Assembly: GCF_014641595.1 (NCBI RefSeq)
Contig: NZ_BMIA01000001.1
Location: 1,178,001-1,242,000, forward strand
Reading direction: 5' to 3'
Source: Dyadobacter endophyticus
GTDB taxonomy: Bacteria > Bacteroidota > Bacteroidia > Cytophagales > Spirosomataceae
Length of the DNA: 64,000 bases
Shown in pieces: positions 26,216 to 35,709 of the stretch; position 1 is the first letter of the stretch, and each line of letters opens with the position of its first letter. Position numbers and translations under genes: made by a program. The notes beneath the pieces are model-generated. The model did not search any database, was not told where the DNA came from, and worked only from the letters and a program-made list of their open reading frames with translations.

Positions 26216-26651
26216 GTACTTTCAATAATTTATGCTTGTGTAGATAAATTGTATAAAAAAGGGATTTTGACGCATGTGCGTACCCGTGCATGAGGTGTGC
26301 GGGTTGGAAAATAGTCGGATTGGGTACAAGGGCACAAAAGAAAAACAGCATATTACTTTCGGCAAAAGTCAATGGCAGGCAACCGCTCCGTGCCTGCATC
26401 TGCATCTGCCTTCGGTATTGATTCGCTCAGCGGGAAATGGCAGCTCATCAACCACACGAAACATGCACGAGAGCCTCGCAGAATGGCCGGTGTTGCCGTT
26501 AATTTGCACGAAGAGATTCTTCGTGGATTTGGTTGAATTTATAAAGTAGTACTACTGAAAAACAAATAGTTATAGGGAGTGTAAAATGCGGAAAAAAGGG
26601 TTACATTGAATATTCAGAAATGAAAAACTGACCCAATCAATCCACCTCTAT
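26216..26651. other. 436-bp intergenic region with two hairpins
   Basis: No convincing gene. Two perfect stems occur: GCAGGCA/TGCCTGC at 26375-26397 and CACGAAGA/TCTTCGTG at 26507-26525 with a 3-nt loop. Possibly a structured leader or small RNA upstream of the large protease, but nothing decides it. Confidence 0.3.
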
Positions 26652-29600
26652 ATGTGTTTGTTGAAGTATCGCTGCGTCCTCGTAGTAGTACTACTGGTGC
26701 AGCAATTAACTAACGTTACGGCCCAGCATAATAGGGCTTACAACCTTTATCTCAAAAGTGGTACGATTGTACCATTGCCCACACTTGAACTCCCTGCTTT
26801 GCAACCGGGAGGCACGTTCCGGCTCGCTGGTAGTGACGAAATTAAATTTGTAATAATCCAATTTTTCAATATTCCTGACGAAGCTGCGGTCCGTCAGTTG
26901 AATAGTGCCGGGATTACCTTGCTCGACTACATCCCGGAGAACGCCTACACGGCTACGGTGCACGGTCAGCCCGACCGGAATGCATTACAGCTTGCCGGAG
27001 CCAGGGCCGTGGTGGAACTGGAACCGGAGCAGAAGATCCATCCCGCATTGCTGGGGCCTGATCTTCCCGCTCACGCCTTGCGAGAAGCCGGGAAAATCGA
27101 TGTGCGGATCAGCTACATAAAGGACTTGGCGCCCACCGACCTGTTGAATGGCCTAGACAGCCTTCGTGCCCGGTTGCTATCCGATGATTTGAGCGCCTAC
27201 CAGGTTATTGAAGCGAGGGTGCCCATTGAAGAACTGCCGGCGGTGGCAGGTCTGCCGTGGGTTCAGTACATCGAAGCGGTGCCGCCCCCGGAAGAGCTCC
27301 TCAATGACAAAAGTGAAGCCGCGACCCGGGCGAGTGTGCTGACATCGGCATTGCCCGGCCAGCGGCAGCTTAATGGCGAGGGAGTGGTGATTGGCATCGG
27401 CGACAGCGGAAACCTGCTGGAACACATTGATATAAGCACCAGGCTTCTCAGCTATGATCTGGAAGCCAGCTACTGGCATGGCGTGCACGTTGCCGGCACG
27501 GCTGCGGGCGGGGGCATTATGAATGAAAAATACAAAGGATATGCACCAAAGGCGTCGATCGTGAAGCGTGCCACTTCCGAAATATGGAAGCAGGCCTCCA
27601 CGCTCGTGCGCGATTTTGGGATGGTAGTGACCAACAATTCCTACGGCGGCAGCGTATGCCCGGACTATGGTGCGTATACCGTCGACTCGTACATCCTTGA
27701 TCGCCAGGCGAGCGACCTTCCCAACCTGCAACACGTGTTCGCTGCCGGCAACAGCGGTCTGGAAGCTCCTTGCGAAGGCGTAACCGCGGGCTTCGGCAAT
27801 ATTATCGGAGGGAGTATTTCCGCAAAGAACGTGATCAGTACGGGACGCACAGGGGCGACCGGCCTCATTGCGCTTACATCCAGTAAAGGGCCAACCCAGG
27901 ACGGACGTATTAAGCCGGAAATCATCGCACCCGGCACATCGATTACGTCCACACTTCCCGGCAACACCTATCAGGGAGCTTCCGGAACGAGCATGGCAGC
28001 TCCTGCCGTGGTCGGTGGACTCGCATTGCTGTATCAGCGATACAAGCAACTCCATGGCGGAAACAACCCCAAGAACATGCTGATGAAAGCGTTGCTTTGC
28101 AATGGAGCCACCGATAAGGGACTGGCAGGGCCGGATTTTAACTATGGATTTGGGGTGATGAACTTGCTGCGGTCGGTCTCCATGCTCGAAAAAGGGCAAT
28201 ATTTCAATGGCAGGCTTGCCCATCAGGCAAAGGATGGTTTCGAGATATCCGTGCCACCGAACACCGCGCTGGTCAAAATCATGCTGTACTGGAACGATGC
28301 AGCCCCCGCGCTGCTCACCGGGAAAAATAGTTTGGTTAATGACCTGGATCTGAGAGTGGTACGACTGGGCAATGCAGAGATATTGCCCTCGTTTCCCAGG
28401 GCGGCGCAACCGCTTGCAGCCGCCGCGGCCGGTGTAGACACTGTCAATAATATCGAGCAGATCGTCCTGGAAGGCCCAGCAGCGGGGACTTACATAGTGA
28501 ATGTATCGGGCACTAAGGTGCCGAGCGGGCCTCAGGAATATTTCCTCGTATACGATATAATCGAAACTTCCGCTATCCTGGCTTTTCCCGCTGGCGGTGA
28601 GCATTTCACGAAAGGCGATTTAGTCGATATTTCCTGGGATAGTTATGGCAATTCGGCCAGCACCTTTTCCGTATCCTATACGATGAATGACGGCGTTTCA
28701 TGGACAAACCTTAATCCCGCGGTGGCTGCCGGTACAAACCAGCTCAGCTGGACGGTTCCCGATGCAACCACGACAACGGCTAAAGTCCGCATTGTACAGA
28801 ACAGCACCGGGGTTGTTAAGGAAAGTGCAGCGTTTGCCGTCATGGGCGTTCCGGTCATCTCTTTATCGACAAACCAATGCGAAAGTTACGCAGCGGTGCA
28901 GTGGACGGCCGTAAGTGGCGCTACCGACTATGAGGTTATGCGCCTTCAAGGTAACGAAATGCGCCCGGTAGCGGTAACCAGCGAGCTAAAATACGTGCTC
29001 AGCAGTCTCTCCCGGGATTCAACCTATTACATTTCCGTAAGGCCGCGAAACAACGGCGTGCCGGGCAGAAGAGCAGTGGCTATCAGCCGTAAACCCGACT
29101 CCGGTACTTGCCAGGGTGTTATTTCAGACGGCGACCTGGCTGTCGATGCGATCGTTTCTCCTTCGAAATCGGGCAGGTTGCTCACCTCCATCAGCCTTGG
29201 CGAATTCCAGGAAGTAAAAGTGCGGCTCAGAAACCTCGACGACCAGCCGGTGATACAATCATTTCAGATTGGGTATGCTGTGGGAAACGCGGCAATGCAC
29301 TGGGAAACGGTGAATACAGATATCGAAGCCAACAATTATCTGGTTTACACCTTCCTCGCACCTATCGATATGCGCAATGCGGGAGCGTATCCGCTTACGG
29401 TGTTGGTGAAGCTGGAAGGCGACCAGGTTGCAGCCAATAACCAGCAATCGGTTGTGATCCGCCAGCTTGCCAATGCGCCTGTAAGCCTTCCTTTTGCCGA
29501 TGATCTCGAATCGCTGCAAAACGTGGAAATAAATGCGAACACGATGGGCGCTGGAGGCGGTGAGCGATACGATTTCTCCCAGGAGCGCGATCTCGGCAGG

Positions 29601-31985
29601 TTAAGGACCGCCGCGGGTTTGGCTTATTCGGGAACAAAAGGATTCACGGTGGATGCCAACAACCAGACCAACTCGGAGTACCCGACCTACCTGGACGCCA
29701 CTTTCAATCTCGCAGCGTATCACGCCGACAGGGACGAGATCCGTTTATCGTTCCGGTACCGGCTGTACGCTACGACCTCGCCTGCCTGGCCGCTGCACGT
29801 ATACGTACGGGCGAAGGATACCGACCCCTGGATACCGGCATTGGAAAGCAGTATTGTTCCTTATTTTACCAAAAACAACAAGTACTGGCTGATGTCGGTG
29901 GAAATAAGTGATCTGCTGAAACGTAACGGGAAGGATTTTTCAACCAGCTTCCAGGTGAGGTGGGAGCAGAGTTTCCGGTACCCTACACAAACGGACGGCT
30001 CGACGATCGACGATATCCGCCTCTACACAACCACGAGCGATCTGGAAGTTACAAGGGTCAATGCGCTGGCAATCCCTTCCTGCGATGCCGACGGCTTTCA
30101 GGAATATAGTGTTCTGATCAAAAATAATGGTACTGAGGATTGTTACCGGGTGCCTTTCGATGCGCTGATCAACGATGAACTCGCGCATCAGGGCTACGTG
30201 CCGGTGGTCCGTGCAGGTGCTGATACACTTTTCAGTTTCAGCTTTTCTTCAAACCAATACCTCAGCAGCGACCGGAACGTAAAGGTCGCGGTCAAAAAAG
30301 CATTCGACTTGAACGCAGGAAATGACTTTTCTGCCACCCTTGCCAGGGCTGCGCAGGTGATTTCCGAGTTCCCGTACCTCGAAGACTTTGAAAATGGCCA
30401 GGGCGGATGGTATTTAACCGAACCGGGGCCGTTATGGACATTTGGCACGCCCAATACCGGTAAAGTAGTGGAAGCGGCAAGCGGCCATCATGCATGGGCG
30501 ACCAACCTGAGTGGCAATCGCGGGAGTGATGTCGTATCATATTTGTATTCGCCCTGCTTCGCCATGAATGGAATGGTCCAGCCGTCGCTGAGTTTCAGCG
30601 CGTCCATCGATCTGGCAGCTTGTGCAGGCGGCCGCTGCGACGTAGCCTATGTGGAATATAATGTAAGCGGAAATACCTGGATGCGCCTGGGTGGGGTCAA
30701 CAGCGGGACCAACTGGTACAATGCAAGTCAGGAGAGTGCGGATGTATGGAACGTCCAGGACTATACCCGTTGGCATGTGGCAACAGTGCCGATACCCAAC
30801 TATTTTCCGGGCGGGTATGTACGTTTCCGCTTTGTGATCAGGAGCAAATCAGCCGCAGGCCGGGCGGGTATCGCCATCGATGATATCCATATTTACGATT
30901 CGCTGGCGATGGTGTACACCAATGCGGCCCCGGATAATCCGACAGTTTTCGCGGATGTGCAGGGTAGCGACTGGGTGTCGTTCAGGTTGTACAATTCGGT
31001 GGTTGCGGCAATTAATCCGCATGGGCAGTCGCTGGGCCAGGTTTCGGTGAAGGCCTTTCTGGAAAACGGCATAACGCGGATAGCGAACAAGCAGTATTAT
31101 CTGGGCAGGAGCTTTACAATATCGGCGTCGAATCCCGATTTTACCCAACCGGTAGACGTCCGGCTTTACATTACCGATGAAGAGTGCGAAAGGCTCATTG
31201 CGGTGTCCGGAAAGGCGGGTACTGTCAAACCGGGGTCGGCCTATGAGTTGGCTGTTTCCAAGTATTCGGGCAGCAATGAGGACGGTAATTTAGAGAACAA
31301 CGGCAATACCGCGTGGACTTTCTATGCTAAAAGTGCGGTTCGAAAGGTGCCGTACGCGCAGGGATACTATCTGGAATTTACCACGAAAGGATTTTCAGAG
31401 TTCTGGTTCGCCAAAGACTTCCTCGGATCGGGGACGCCGTTGCCGGTGCGGCTGGCCAATTTTTCGGCGACACCCGTTGAAAACGCTACACTGCTTGAAT
31501 GGCGCACGGCCGGAGAAGAGAACGTCAGCCATTTTGAAATACAGCGAAGCGCGGATGCACGGGCCTGGGCATCGCTGCCCGGGGAAATCCCAGCGATAGG
31601 AGAGGGCGGGCACATTTACAAGGCCAGGGATGCTTCTCCCTTAGCGGGCGTCAACTATTACCGGTTGAAAATGGTCGACTATGCGGCCGGTACGCCGGAC
31701 CGGACTTTTGCTTACAGCCATATCGTTTCCGTCGATTTTGCAGCTACCGGCAATTCTCCGGTTGTTCTCTTCCCTAATCCGGCTACGGACAAGCTGTATA
31801 TCCGGAGTGGAAACAGGCGCTTTTCGAAAGTTGAGCTACATGCCGCGTCAGGCACGCAGGTATACACTTCCGCTGAAAATCAGTCGGTGGTGGATGTAGC
31901 GAAACTGGTTTCCGGAATGCATTGGGTTACAATTGATTATGCCGACGGCTCCCGGAGCAGCCACAAGATTGTGATTGTGCATTGA
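26652..31985 (+). CDS. T9SS-secreted subtilisin-like (S8) multidomain protease
   Basis: 1777 residues. Signal peptide (LKYRCVLVVVLLVQQLTNVT, ending AQ). Prodomain to about residue 220, then an S8 catalytic domain: Asp in GIGDSG near 250, His in WHGVHVAGT near 280, oxyanion Asn in FAAGNSG near 365 and Ser in SGTSMAAP near 448. After it come several beta-sandwich modules, including a fibronectin-like one (VQWTAVSGATDYEVMRL) and MAM/jelly-roll-like ones with repeated TIDDIRLY and AIDDIHIY motifs. The C-terminus (FPNPATDKLYIRSG to the end) is a type A T9SS sorting domain. Thus exported through the type IX system and shown on or released from the cell surface. Its substrate is probably extracellular protein. 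Single gene, no partner. Confidence 0.95.
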   Translation: MCLLKYRCVLVVVLLVQQLTNVTAQHNRAYNLYLKSGTIVPLPTLELPALQPGGTFRLAGSDEIKFVIIQFFNIPDEAAVRQLNSAGITLLDYIPENAYTATVHGQPDRNALQLAGARAVVELEPEQKIHPALLGPDLPAHALREAGKIDVRISYIKDLAPTDLLNGLDSLRARLLSDDLSAYQVIEARVPIEELPAVAGLPWVQYIEAVPPPEELLNDKSEAATRASVLTSALPGQRQLNGEGVVIGIGDSGNLLEHIDISTRLLSYDLEASYWHGVHVAGTAAGGGIMNEKYKGYAPKASIVKRATSEIWKQASTLVRDFGMVVTNNSYGGSVCPDYGAYTVDSYILDRQASDLPNLQHVFAAGNSGLEAPCEGVTAGFGNIIGGSISAKNVISTGRTGATGLIALTSSKGPTQDGRIKPEIIAPGTSITSTLPGNTYQGASGTSMAAPAVVGGLALLYQRYKQLHGGNNPKNMLMKALLCNGATDKGLAGPDFNYGFGVMNLLRSVSMLEKGQYFNGRLAHQAKDGFEISVPPNTALVKIMLYWNDAAPALLTGKNSLVNDLDLRVVRLGNAEILPSFPRAAQPLAAAAAGVDTVNNIEQIVLEGPAAGTYIVNVSGTKVPSGPQEYFLVYDIIETSAILAFPAGGEHFTKGDLVDISWDSYGNSASTFSVSYTMNDGVSWTNLNPAVAAGTNQLSWTVPDATTTTAKVRIVQNSTGVVKESAAFAVMGVPVISLSTNQCESYAAVQWTAVSGATDYEVMRLQGNEMRPVAVTSELKYVLSSLSRDSTYYISVRPRNNGVPGRRAVAISRKPDSGTCQGVISDGDLAVDAIVSPSKSGRLLTSISLGEFQEVKVRLRNLDDQPVIQSFQIGYAVGNAAMHWETVNTDIEANNYLVYTFLAPIDMRNAGAYPLTVLVKLEGDQVAANNQQSVVIRQLANAPVSLPFADDLESLQNVEINANTMGAGGGERYDFSQERDLGRLRTAAGLAYSGTKGFTVDANNQTNSEYPTYLDATFNLAAYHADRDEIRLSFRYRLYATTSPAWPLHVYVRAKDTDPWIPALESSIVPYFTKNNKYWLMSVEISDLLKRNGKDFSTSFQVRWEQSFRYPTQTDGSTIDDIRLYTTTSDLEVTRVNALAIPSCDADGFQEYSVLIKNNGTEDCYRVPFDALINDELAHQGYVPVVRAGADTLFSFSFSSNQYLSSDRNVKVAVKKAFDLNAGNDFSATLARAAQVISEFPYLEDFENGQGGWYLTEPGPLWTFGTPNTGKVVEAASGHHAWATNLSGNRGSDVVSYLYSPCFAMNGMVQPSLSFSASIDLAACAGGRCDVAYVEYNVSGNTWMRLGGVNSGTNWYNASQESADVWNVQDYTRWHVATVPIPNYFPGGYVRFRFVIRSKSAAGRAGIAIDDIHIYDSLAMVYTNAAPDNPTVFADVQGSDWVSFRLYNSVVAAINPHGQSLGQVSVKAFLENGITRIANKQYYLGRSFTISASNPDFTQPVDVRLYITDEECERLIAVSGKAGTVKPGSAYELAVSKYSGSNEDGNLENNGNTAWTFYAKSAVRKVPYAQGYYLEFTTKGFSEFWFAKDFLGSGTPLPVRLANFSATPVENATLLEWRTAGEENVSHFEIQRSADARAWASLPGEIPAIGEGGHIYKARDASPLAGVNYYRLKMVDYAAGTPDRTFAYSHIVSVDFAATGNSPVVLFPNPATDKLYIRSGNRRFSKVELHAASGTQVYTSAENQSVVDVAKLVSGMHWVTIDYADGSRSSHKIVIVH

Positions 31986-32066
31986 ATTAAATTAACAAAA
32001 ATGTGACGATCGGTTACCTGAGATCTTGGCGATATGGTTTATTTGCAAAAAAAGACCTTACCTTCC

Positions 32067-33386
32067 ATGAAGCACAATTTGATAGCGATCATCGCATTTC
32101 TCTTTACTTTTTCCGCATCCGCCCAGCAAATCAATACCACAGATCTCGACCGGCTTCTCGACACCCTGACCGTCCACAACAAATCCATGGCGAGCGTGTT
32201 GCTTATGCACAAGGGACAGAAGGTGTATGAGCGGGCGATCGGCTACGCGGTGATAGATAGCGCCCGCAGCGTGAAAGCGACGCCCGACACGCGTTACCGC
32301 ATCGGGTCTATCACCAAAACTTTCACTGCGACGATGATCATGCAGCTGGTGGAAGAGAAGAAGCTTGCTTTGAATACACATTTGGATAAATATTTTCCCA
32401 ACATCCCCAACGCAGGCCAGATCACGATCGAGATGATGCTGCGCCATCGGAGCGGCATCCACAATTTTACGGACGATGAGGCCTACTGGAAAACCCAGAC
32501 AGCACCCCGGACGCGCACCGAAATGCTCGCTGTTTTTACAAACAACAAATCCGATTTCGTGCCCGGCTCCGAGACGAAATACAGCAACACCGGGTATATC
32601 CTGCTGGGGTACATCATCGAAGATATTACCAAGAAGTCCTATGAAAAGAACCTGCAAGAGCGCATTCTTTCACGTATTGGGCTGAAAAACACCCGATTTG
32701 GCGGGAAGATCGATCCGACACTGGGTGATGCTTATTCCTATACGTTTTCAAAGCGCTGGGAAAAGCGGGAAGAAACCGATCTGAGCCAACCGGAGGGTGC
32801 AGGGGCTATCGTTTCTACCCCGACGGATGTTGCAGCATTCATGAGCGCGCTTTTCAGTGGCAAGCTGGTGTCGCAGGAGAGCCTGAGCGAAATGACAAAA
32901 ATCGTCGACATATTTGGAATGGGACTGGCGCCCACACCTTTTTACCAGAAAAAAGGTTTTGGCCATACCGGCGGCCTGGACGGTTTCCAGGCTGTGGTGG
33001 CCTATTACCCCGAGGATAGTCTTGCCGCAGCCGTCTTTTCCAATGGCGTAGATTACCCGCTGAACGACATCCTGATCGCCATGCTCAGCACGTACTACAA
33101 AATGCCCGTGACGATCCCGGACTTCAAGGCAACGCAGCTAAGCCCGGAAGAACTGGATCTGTACGCGGGTACTTATGCGAGCCAGCAGATTCCCCTGAAA
33201 ATGACAATCACCCATTCCAATAACAAGCTGTTCGGACAGGCAACAGGCCAGCCCGCGTTCTTGCTGACGCCCGTCAAAAAGGACGTATTCAAGTTCGATG
33301 CTGCGGGCGTAATGATGGAATTCCGGCCCAAAATGCGTGAACTCACCATTACGCAGGCTGGACAAGCCTATCTGTTTACTAAGTGA
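32067..33386 (+). CDS. Serine hydrolase, beta-lactamase (class C) fold
   Basis: 439 residues from ATG 32067, giving signal peptide MKHNLIAIIAFLFTFSASAQ. Active-site motifs of the AmpC/esterase/DD-peptidase fold: SITK (S-x-x-K) in RIGSITKTFTATM, YSN (Y-x-N) in KYSNTGYILLGYI, and HTGG in GFGHTGGLDGF. The final 80 residues form a lipocalin-like C-terminal domain as in many Bacteroidota homologues (LYAGTYASQQIPLKMTITH). Secreted or periplasmic esterase or peptidase of unknown substrate. True beta-lactamase activity is not indicated. Confidence 0.92.
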   Translation: MKHNLIAIIAFLFTFSASAQQINTTDLDRLLDTLTVHNKSMASVLLMHKGQKVYERAIGYAVIDSARSVKATPDTRYRIGSITKTFTATMIMQLVEEKKLALNTHLDKYFPNIPNAGQITIEMMLRHRSGIHNFTDDEAYWKTQTAPRTRTEMLAVFTNNKSDFVPGSETKYSNTGYILLGYIIEDITKKSYEKNLQERILSRIGLKNTRFGGKIDPTLGDAYSYTFSKRWEKREETDLSQPEGAGAIVSTPTDVAAFMSALFSGKLVSQESLSEMTKIVDIFGMGLAPTPFYQKKGFGHTGGLDGFQAVVAYYPEDSLAAAVFSNGVDYPLNDILIAMLSTYYKMPVTIPDFKATQLSPEELDLYAGTYASQQIPLKMTITHSNNKLFGQATGQPAFLLTPVKKDVFKFDAAGVMMEFRPKMRELTITQAGQAYLFTK

Positions 33387-33463
33387 TCGGCGCTGAAATA
33401 TGATAGGTATGTGAAATTTAGTATGTTAGCGAAACCCTTTGCTGTCAAACATCCGTCTATCCT

Positions 33464-34741
33464 ATGTCGTCAACCAGCGAAACCACCAAAAAGGCGCTCC
33501 ATGCGATGAGCGCCCTGCAAGATCTTGAACAGCTATTAGAAGACATCAAGAACAAACCGGCCAGTAAGACGCCGCCGGAGAGTTTACCTGCCGAACTACC
33601 TGTTACGGTCGAGGGGATCAGGAAACGACTTGAATTTCTTCTGGAAAAAACAAACAGCGATTTCCCTTATCTGAGCGGGGAACAGCAATTATCGGATCTG
33701 GCGAGGTTGGAAGGGAATATTGAAAACTATATAGGGATGTCGATGGTGCCGACGGGCATCATAGGGCCGGTGTCGGTGTTGGGGTCCATGGCAAAAGGCG
33801 ATTTTTATGTGCCGCTGGCGACCAGCGAGGGCAGTTTGCTTGCATCGTACCATCGCGGCGCCAGGGCATGTTACCTGGCCGGTGGCGCAACGTCGGTATG
33901 CCTGATCGACGGCGTACAGCGGTCTCCGGTTTTCAAGTTTGATAATTTGGGTAACCTGGGCACTTTTTTGGTTTGGATATTGGGTCAAATCGAAGAATTT
34001 CGCAGCATTACTGAATCGGCCAGCCGCTATGCGAAGCTGATCGACCTGAAATCCAATGTCGAGGGCAACCACCTCATTCTTACATTCGAATATCACACAG
34101 GCGATGCCTCTGGCCAGAATATGGTCACGATCTGTACAAACGCCATTTGCCAGTATATTATCCAAAACGCGCCGGTACAGCCGCAATTCTGGTTCATAGA
34201 GAGTAATTTCTCGGGCGATAAAAAAGCTACTTCACAATCATTCGCGAATGTGAGGGGCAAGAAGATCACCGCCGAAATTACGCTCACGCAAAAAATCGTG
34301 AACAGCGTACTGAGAACGACCCCTGAGGCAATGGCCGAATATTGGCGGTCTTCTACAATCGGCACTATTCAAAGCGGTTCGATAGGAGCGCAGGGCCATT
34401 ATGCGAACGGACTTACGGCATTGTTCATCGCCACGGGCCAGGACGTAGCGTGCGTTTCGGAAGCTTCCGTAGGCATTACCCGCATGGAGCTTACCGCCGA
34501 TGGCGGCCTGTATGTGTCGGTGACCCTGCCCAACCTGATCGTCGGAACCGTGGGTGGGGGAACTTCGCTGCCCACGCAGAAGGAATGTCTCGAACTGCTA
34601 GGCTGTTATGGCGCTGGCAAAACCCGGAAGTTTGCCGAAATATGTGGAGCATTGGTCCTGGCAGGCGAAATATCCATCGCGGCCGCGCTATCGTCGGGTC
34701 AGTTTTCGGCGGCACACCAGAAATTCGGCAGGAAGAAATGA
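33464..34741 (+). CDS. Hydroxymethylglutaryl-CoA reductase (first gene of the 7-gene operon)
   Basis: 425 residues. Reduces HMG-CoA to mevalonate with NAD(P)H. Every catalytic residue of the class I type can be placed: Glu in LATSEGSLLAS, NAD(P)-binding DASGQNM, Lys in SGDKKATS, Asp in ATGQDVACVSEA and a C-terminal His in AAHQKFGR; GTVGGGTS is present. The first 60 residues (MSSTSETTKKALHAMSALQD) are not conserved. Cytosolic, without the membrane anchor of eukaryotic forms. Its stop overlaps the next ATG (ATGA at 34738-34741). No mevalonate kinase, decarboxylase or HMG-CoA synthase is nearby, so mevalonate or a homologous alcohol may serve this operon's product, not general isoprenoid supply. 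Confidence 0.93.
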   Translation: MSSTSETTKKALHAMSALQDLEQLLEDIKNKPASKTPPESLPAELPVTVEGIRKRLEFLLEKTNSDFPYLSGEQQLSDLARLEGNIENYIGMSMVPTGIIGPVSVLGSMAKGDFYVPLATSEGSLLASYHRGARACYLAGGATSVCLIDGVQRSPVFKFDNLGNLGTFLVWILGQIEEFRSITESASRYAKLIDLKSNVEGNHLILTFEYHTGDASGQNMVTICTNAICQYIIQNAPVQPQFWFIESNFSGDKKATSQSFANVRGKKITAEITLTQKIVNSVLRTTPEAMAEYWRSSTIGTIQSGSIGAQGHYANGLTALFIATGQDVACVSEASVGITRMELTADGGLYVSVTLPNLIVGTVGGGTSLPTQKECLELLGCYGAGKTRKFAEICGALVLAGEISIAAALSSGQFSAAHQKFGRKK

Positions 34742-35709
34742 AGCTGCCGATCCAGGGAAATGCGTTCAGCAACGCGGAAGAGAACGGTGCACCGTTTTTC
34801 CGCAGGTTTTATATTTACCAAAAAGAGCGCTTTCCGTTGCTGGGGCACGGCTTGCTGGTGGCTGCATTCAGCTTTTCGGCTATTTCCTATTCGCGTATAT
34901 GCCGGGGTGCCGACGGCTTCGTGGCTATCCGGACATTCGTGGTCGGTATTTTTACGACCATATCGCTTTTCCTGCTTGTCAGGATCTTCGACGAATTCAA
35001 AGATGCCGATGACGACGCCCGATTCCGCAAAGAGCTGCCGGTTCCTCGCGGGCTCATTACGTTTCGGGAGCTGGCCGTAATCGGCGTGGTGGTAGCCCTG
35101 GTGCAGATTGTCGTAAACCTGGTTTTCTTCCCGAAAATGCTTTGGATATATGCGGTGGTCGTCGGGTACCTTTTGCTGATGGGGAAAGAGTTTTTTGTGG
35201 CCGAATGGCTCAAAAAGCACCAGTTCTGGTATGTAACCTCGCATATGTTCATCATCCCGCTGGTCGATATTTACGCGAGCGGCCTCGATTGGCTTCTGGC
35301 CGGTGTGCAGGCGCCTGTGGGGTTGTTCTTCTTTTTCGCCGTGTCGTATATGAATGGTATTGTACTGGAAGTGGGCCGGAAAATCCGCGCGCCTGAACGG
35401 GAATCAGAAGGCGTGCTGACCTACACCTCGATGTTGGGAGTGCCCGGAGCCATCCGGCTTTGGCTTGCCGTGCTCACGGTAACCCTGTTGCTGAGTATTG
35501 CTGCATCGGTATTTGCGGGTTATGGAAATGGCGTGCTGGCGGTACTGATCATTGTATTTCTCATCTGTGCGCTCCCGGCGGCGTTTTTTCTAAGGAGCCG
35601 AAATGTGAAACTTTCAAAAATGATCGAATATGCATCGGCGGCCTGGACGATCGCGATGTATCTCACGTTGGGAGCCGGGCCTATGATCTCAAAATTGCTG
35701 TTCCATTGA
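34738..35709 (+). CDS. UbiA family prenyltransferase-like membrane protein
   Basis: 323 residues from ATG 34738, overlapping the HMG-CoA reductase stop. About eight TM helices. The first UbiA Asp motif is FDEFKDADDD near residues 84-93, with Arg in ELPVPRGLIT. The second motif, EVGRKIRAPERESEG near 211-225, has Glu where most members have Asp. The family transfers a prenyl chain from a diphosphate to an acceptor such as an aromatic ring or a glycerol alcohol, binding diphosphate through Mg2+. No isoprenyl diphosphate synthase is encoded nearby. Start choice rests on the coupled ATGA; upstream in-frame codons are in the preceding gene. Confidence 0.87.
   Translation: MKLPIQGNAFSNAEENGAPFFRRFYIYQKERFPLLGHGLLVAAFSFSAISYSRICRGADGFVAIRTFVVGIFTTISLFLLVRIFDEFKDADDDARFRKELPVPRGLITFRELAVIGVVVALVQIVVNLVFFPKMLWIYAVVVGYLLLMGKEFFVAEWLKKHQFWYVTSHMFIIPLVDIYASGLDWLLAGVQAPVGLFFFFAVSYMNGIVLEVGRKIRAPERESEGVLTYTSMLGVPGAIRLWLAVLTVTLLLSIAASVFAGYGNGVLAVLIIVFLICALPAAFFLRSRNVKLSKMIEYASAAWTIAMYLTLGAGPMISKLLFH

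Noticed and set aside
26274..26549. 91-codon rightward frame in the spacer before the protease
   Set aside because: No signal, domain or codon bias; mixture of residues looks random.
26640..26700. GTAGTACTACTG repeats at 26544 and 26682
   Set aside because: The second copy is coding for Val-rich signal peptide; the short repeat is plausible by chance.
27177..28604. 475-codon leftward frame opposite the S8 protease
   Set aside because: Antisense of the catalytic domain; no start context, no family motif.
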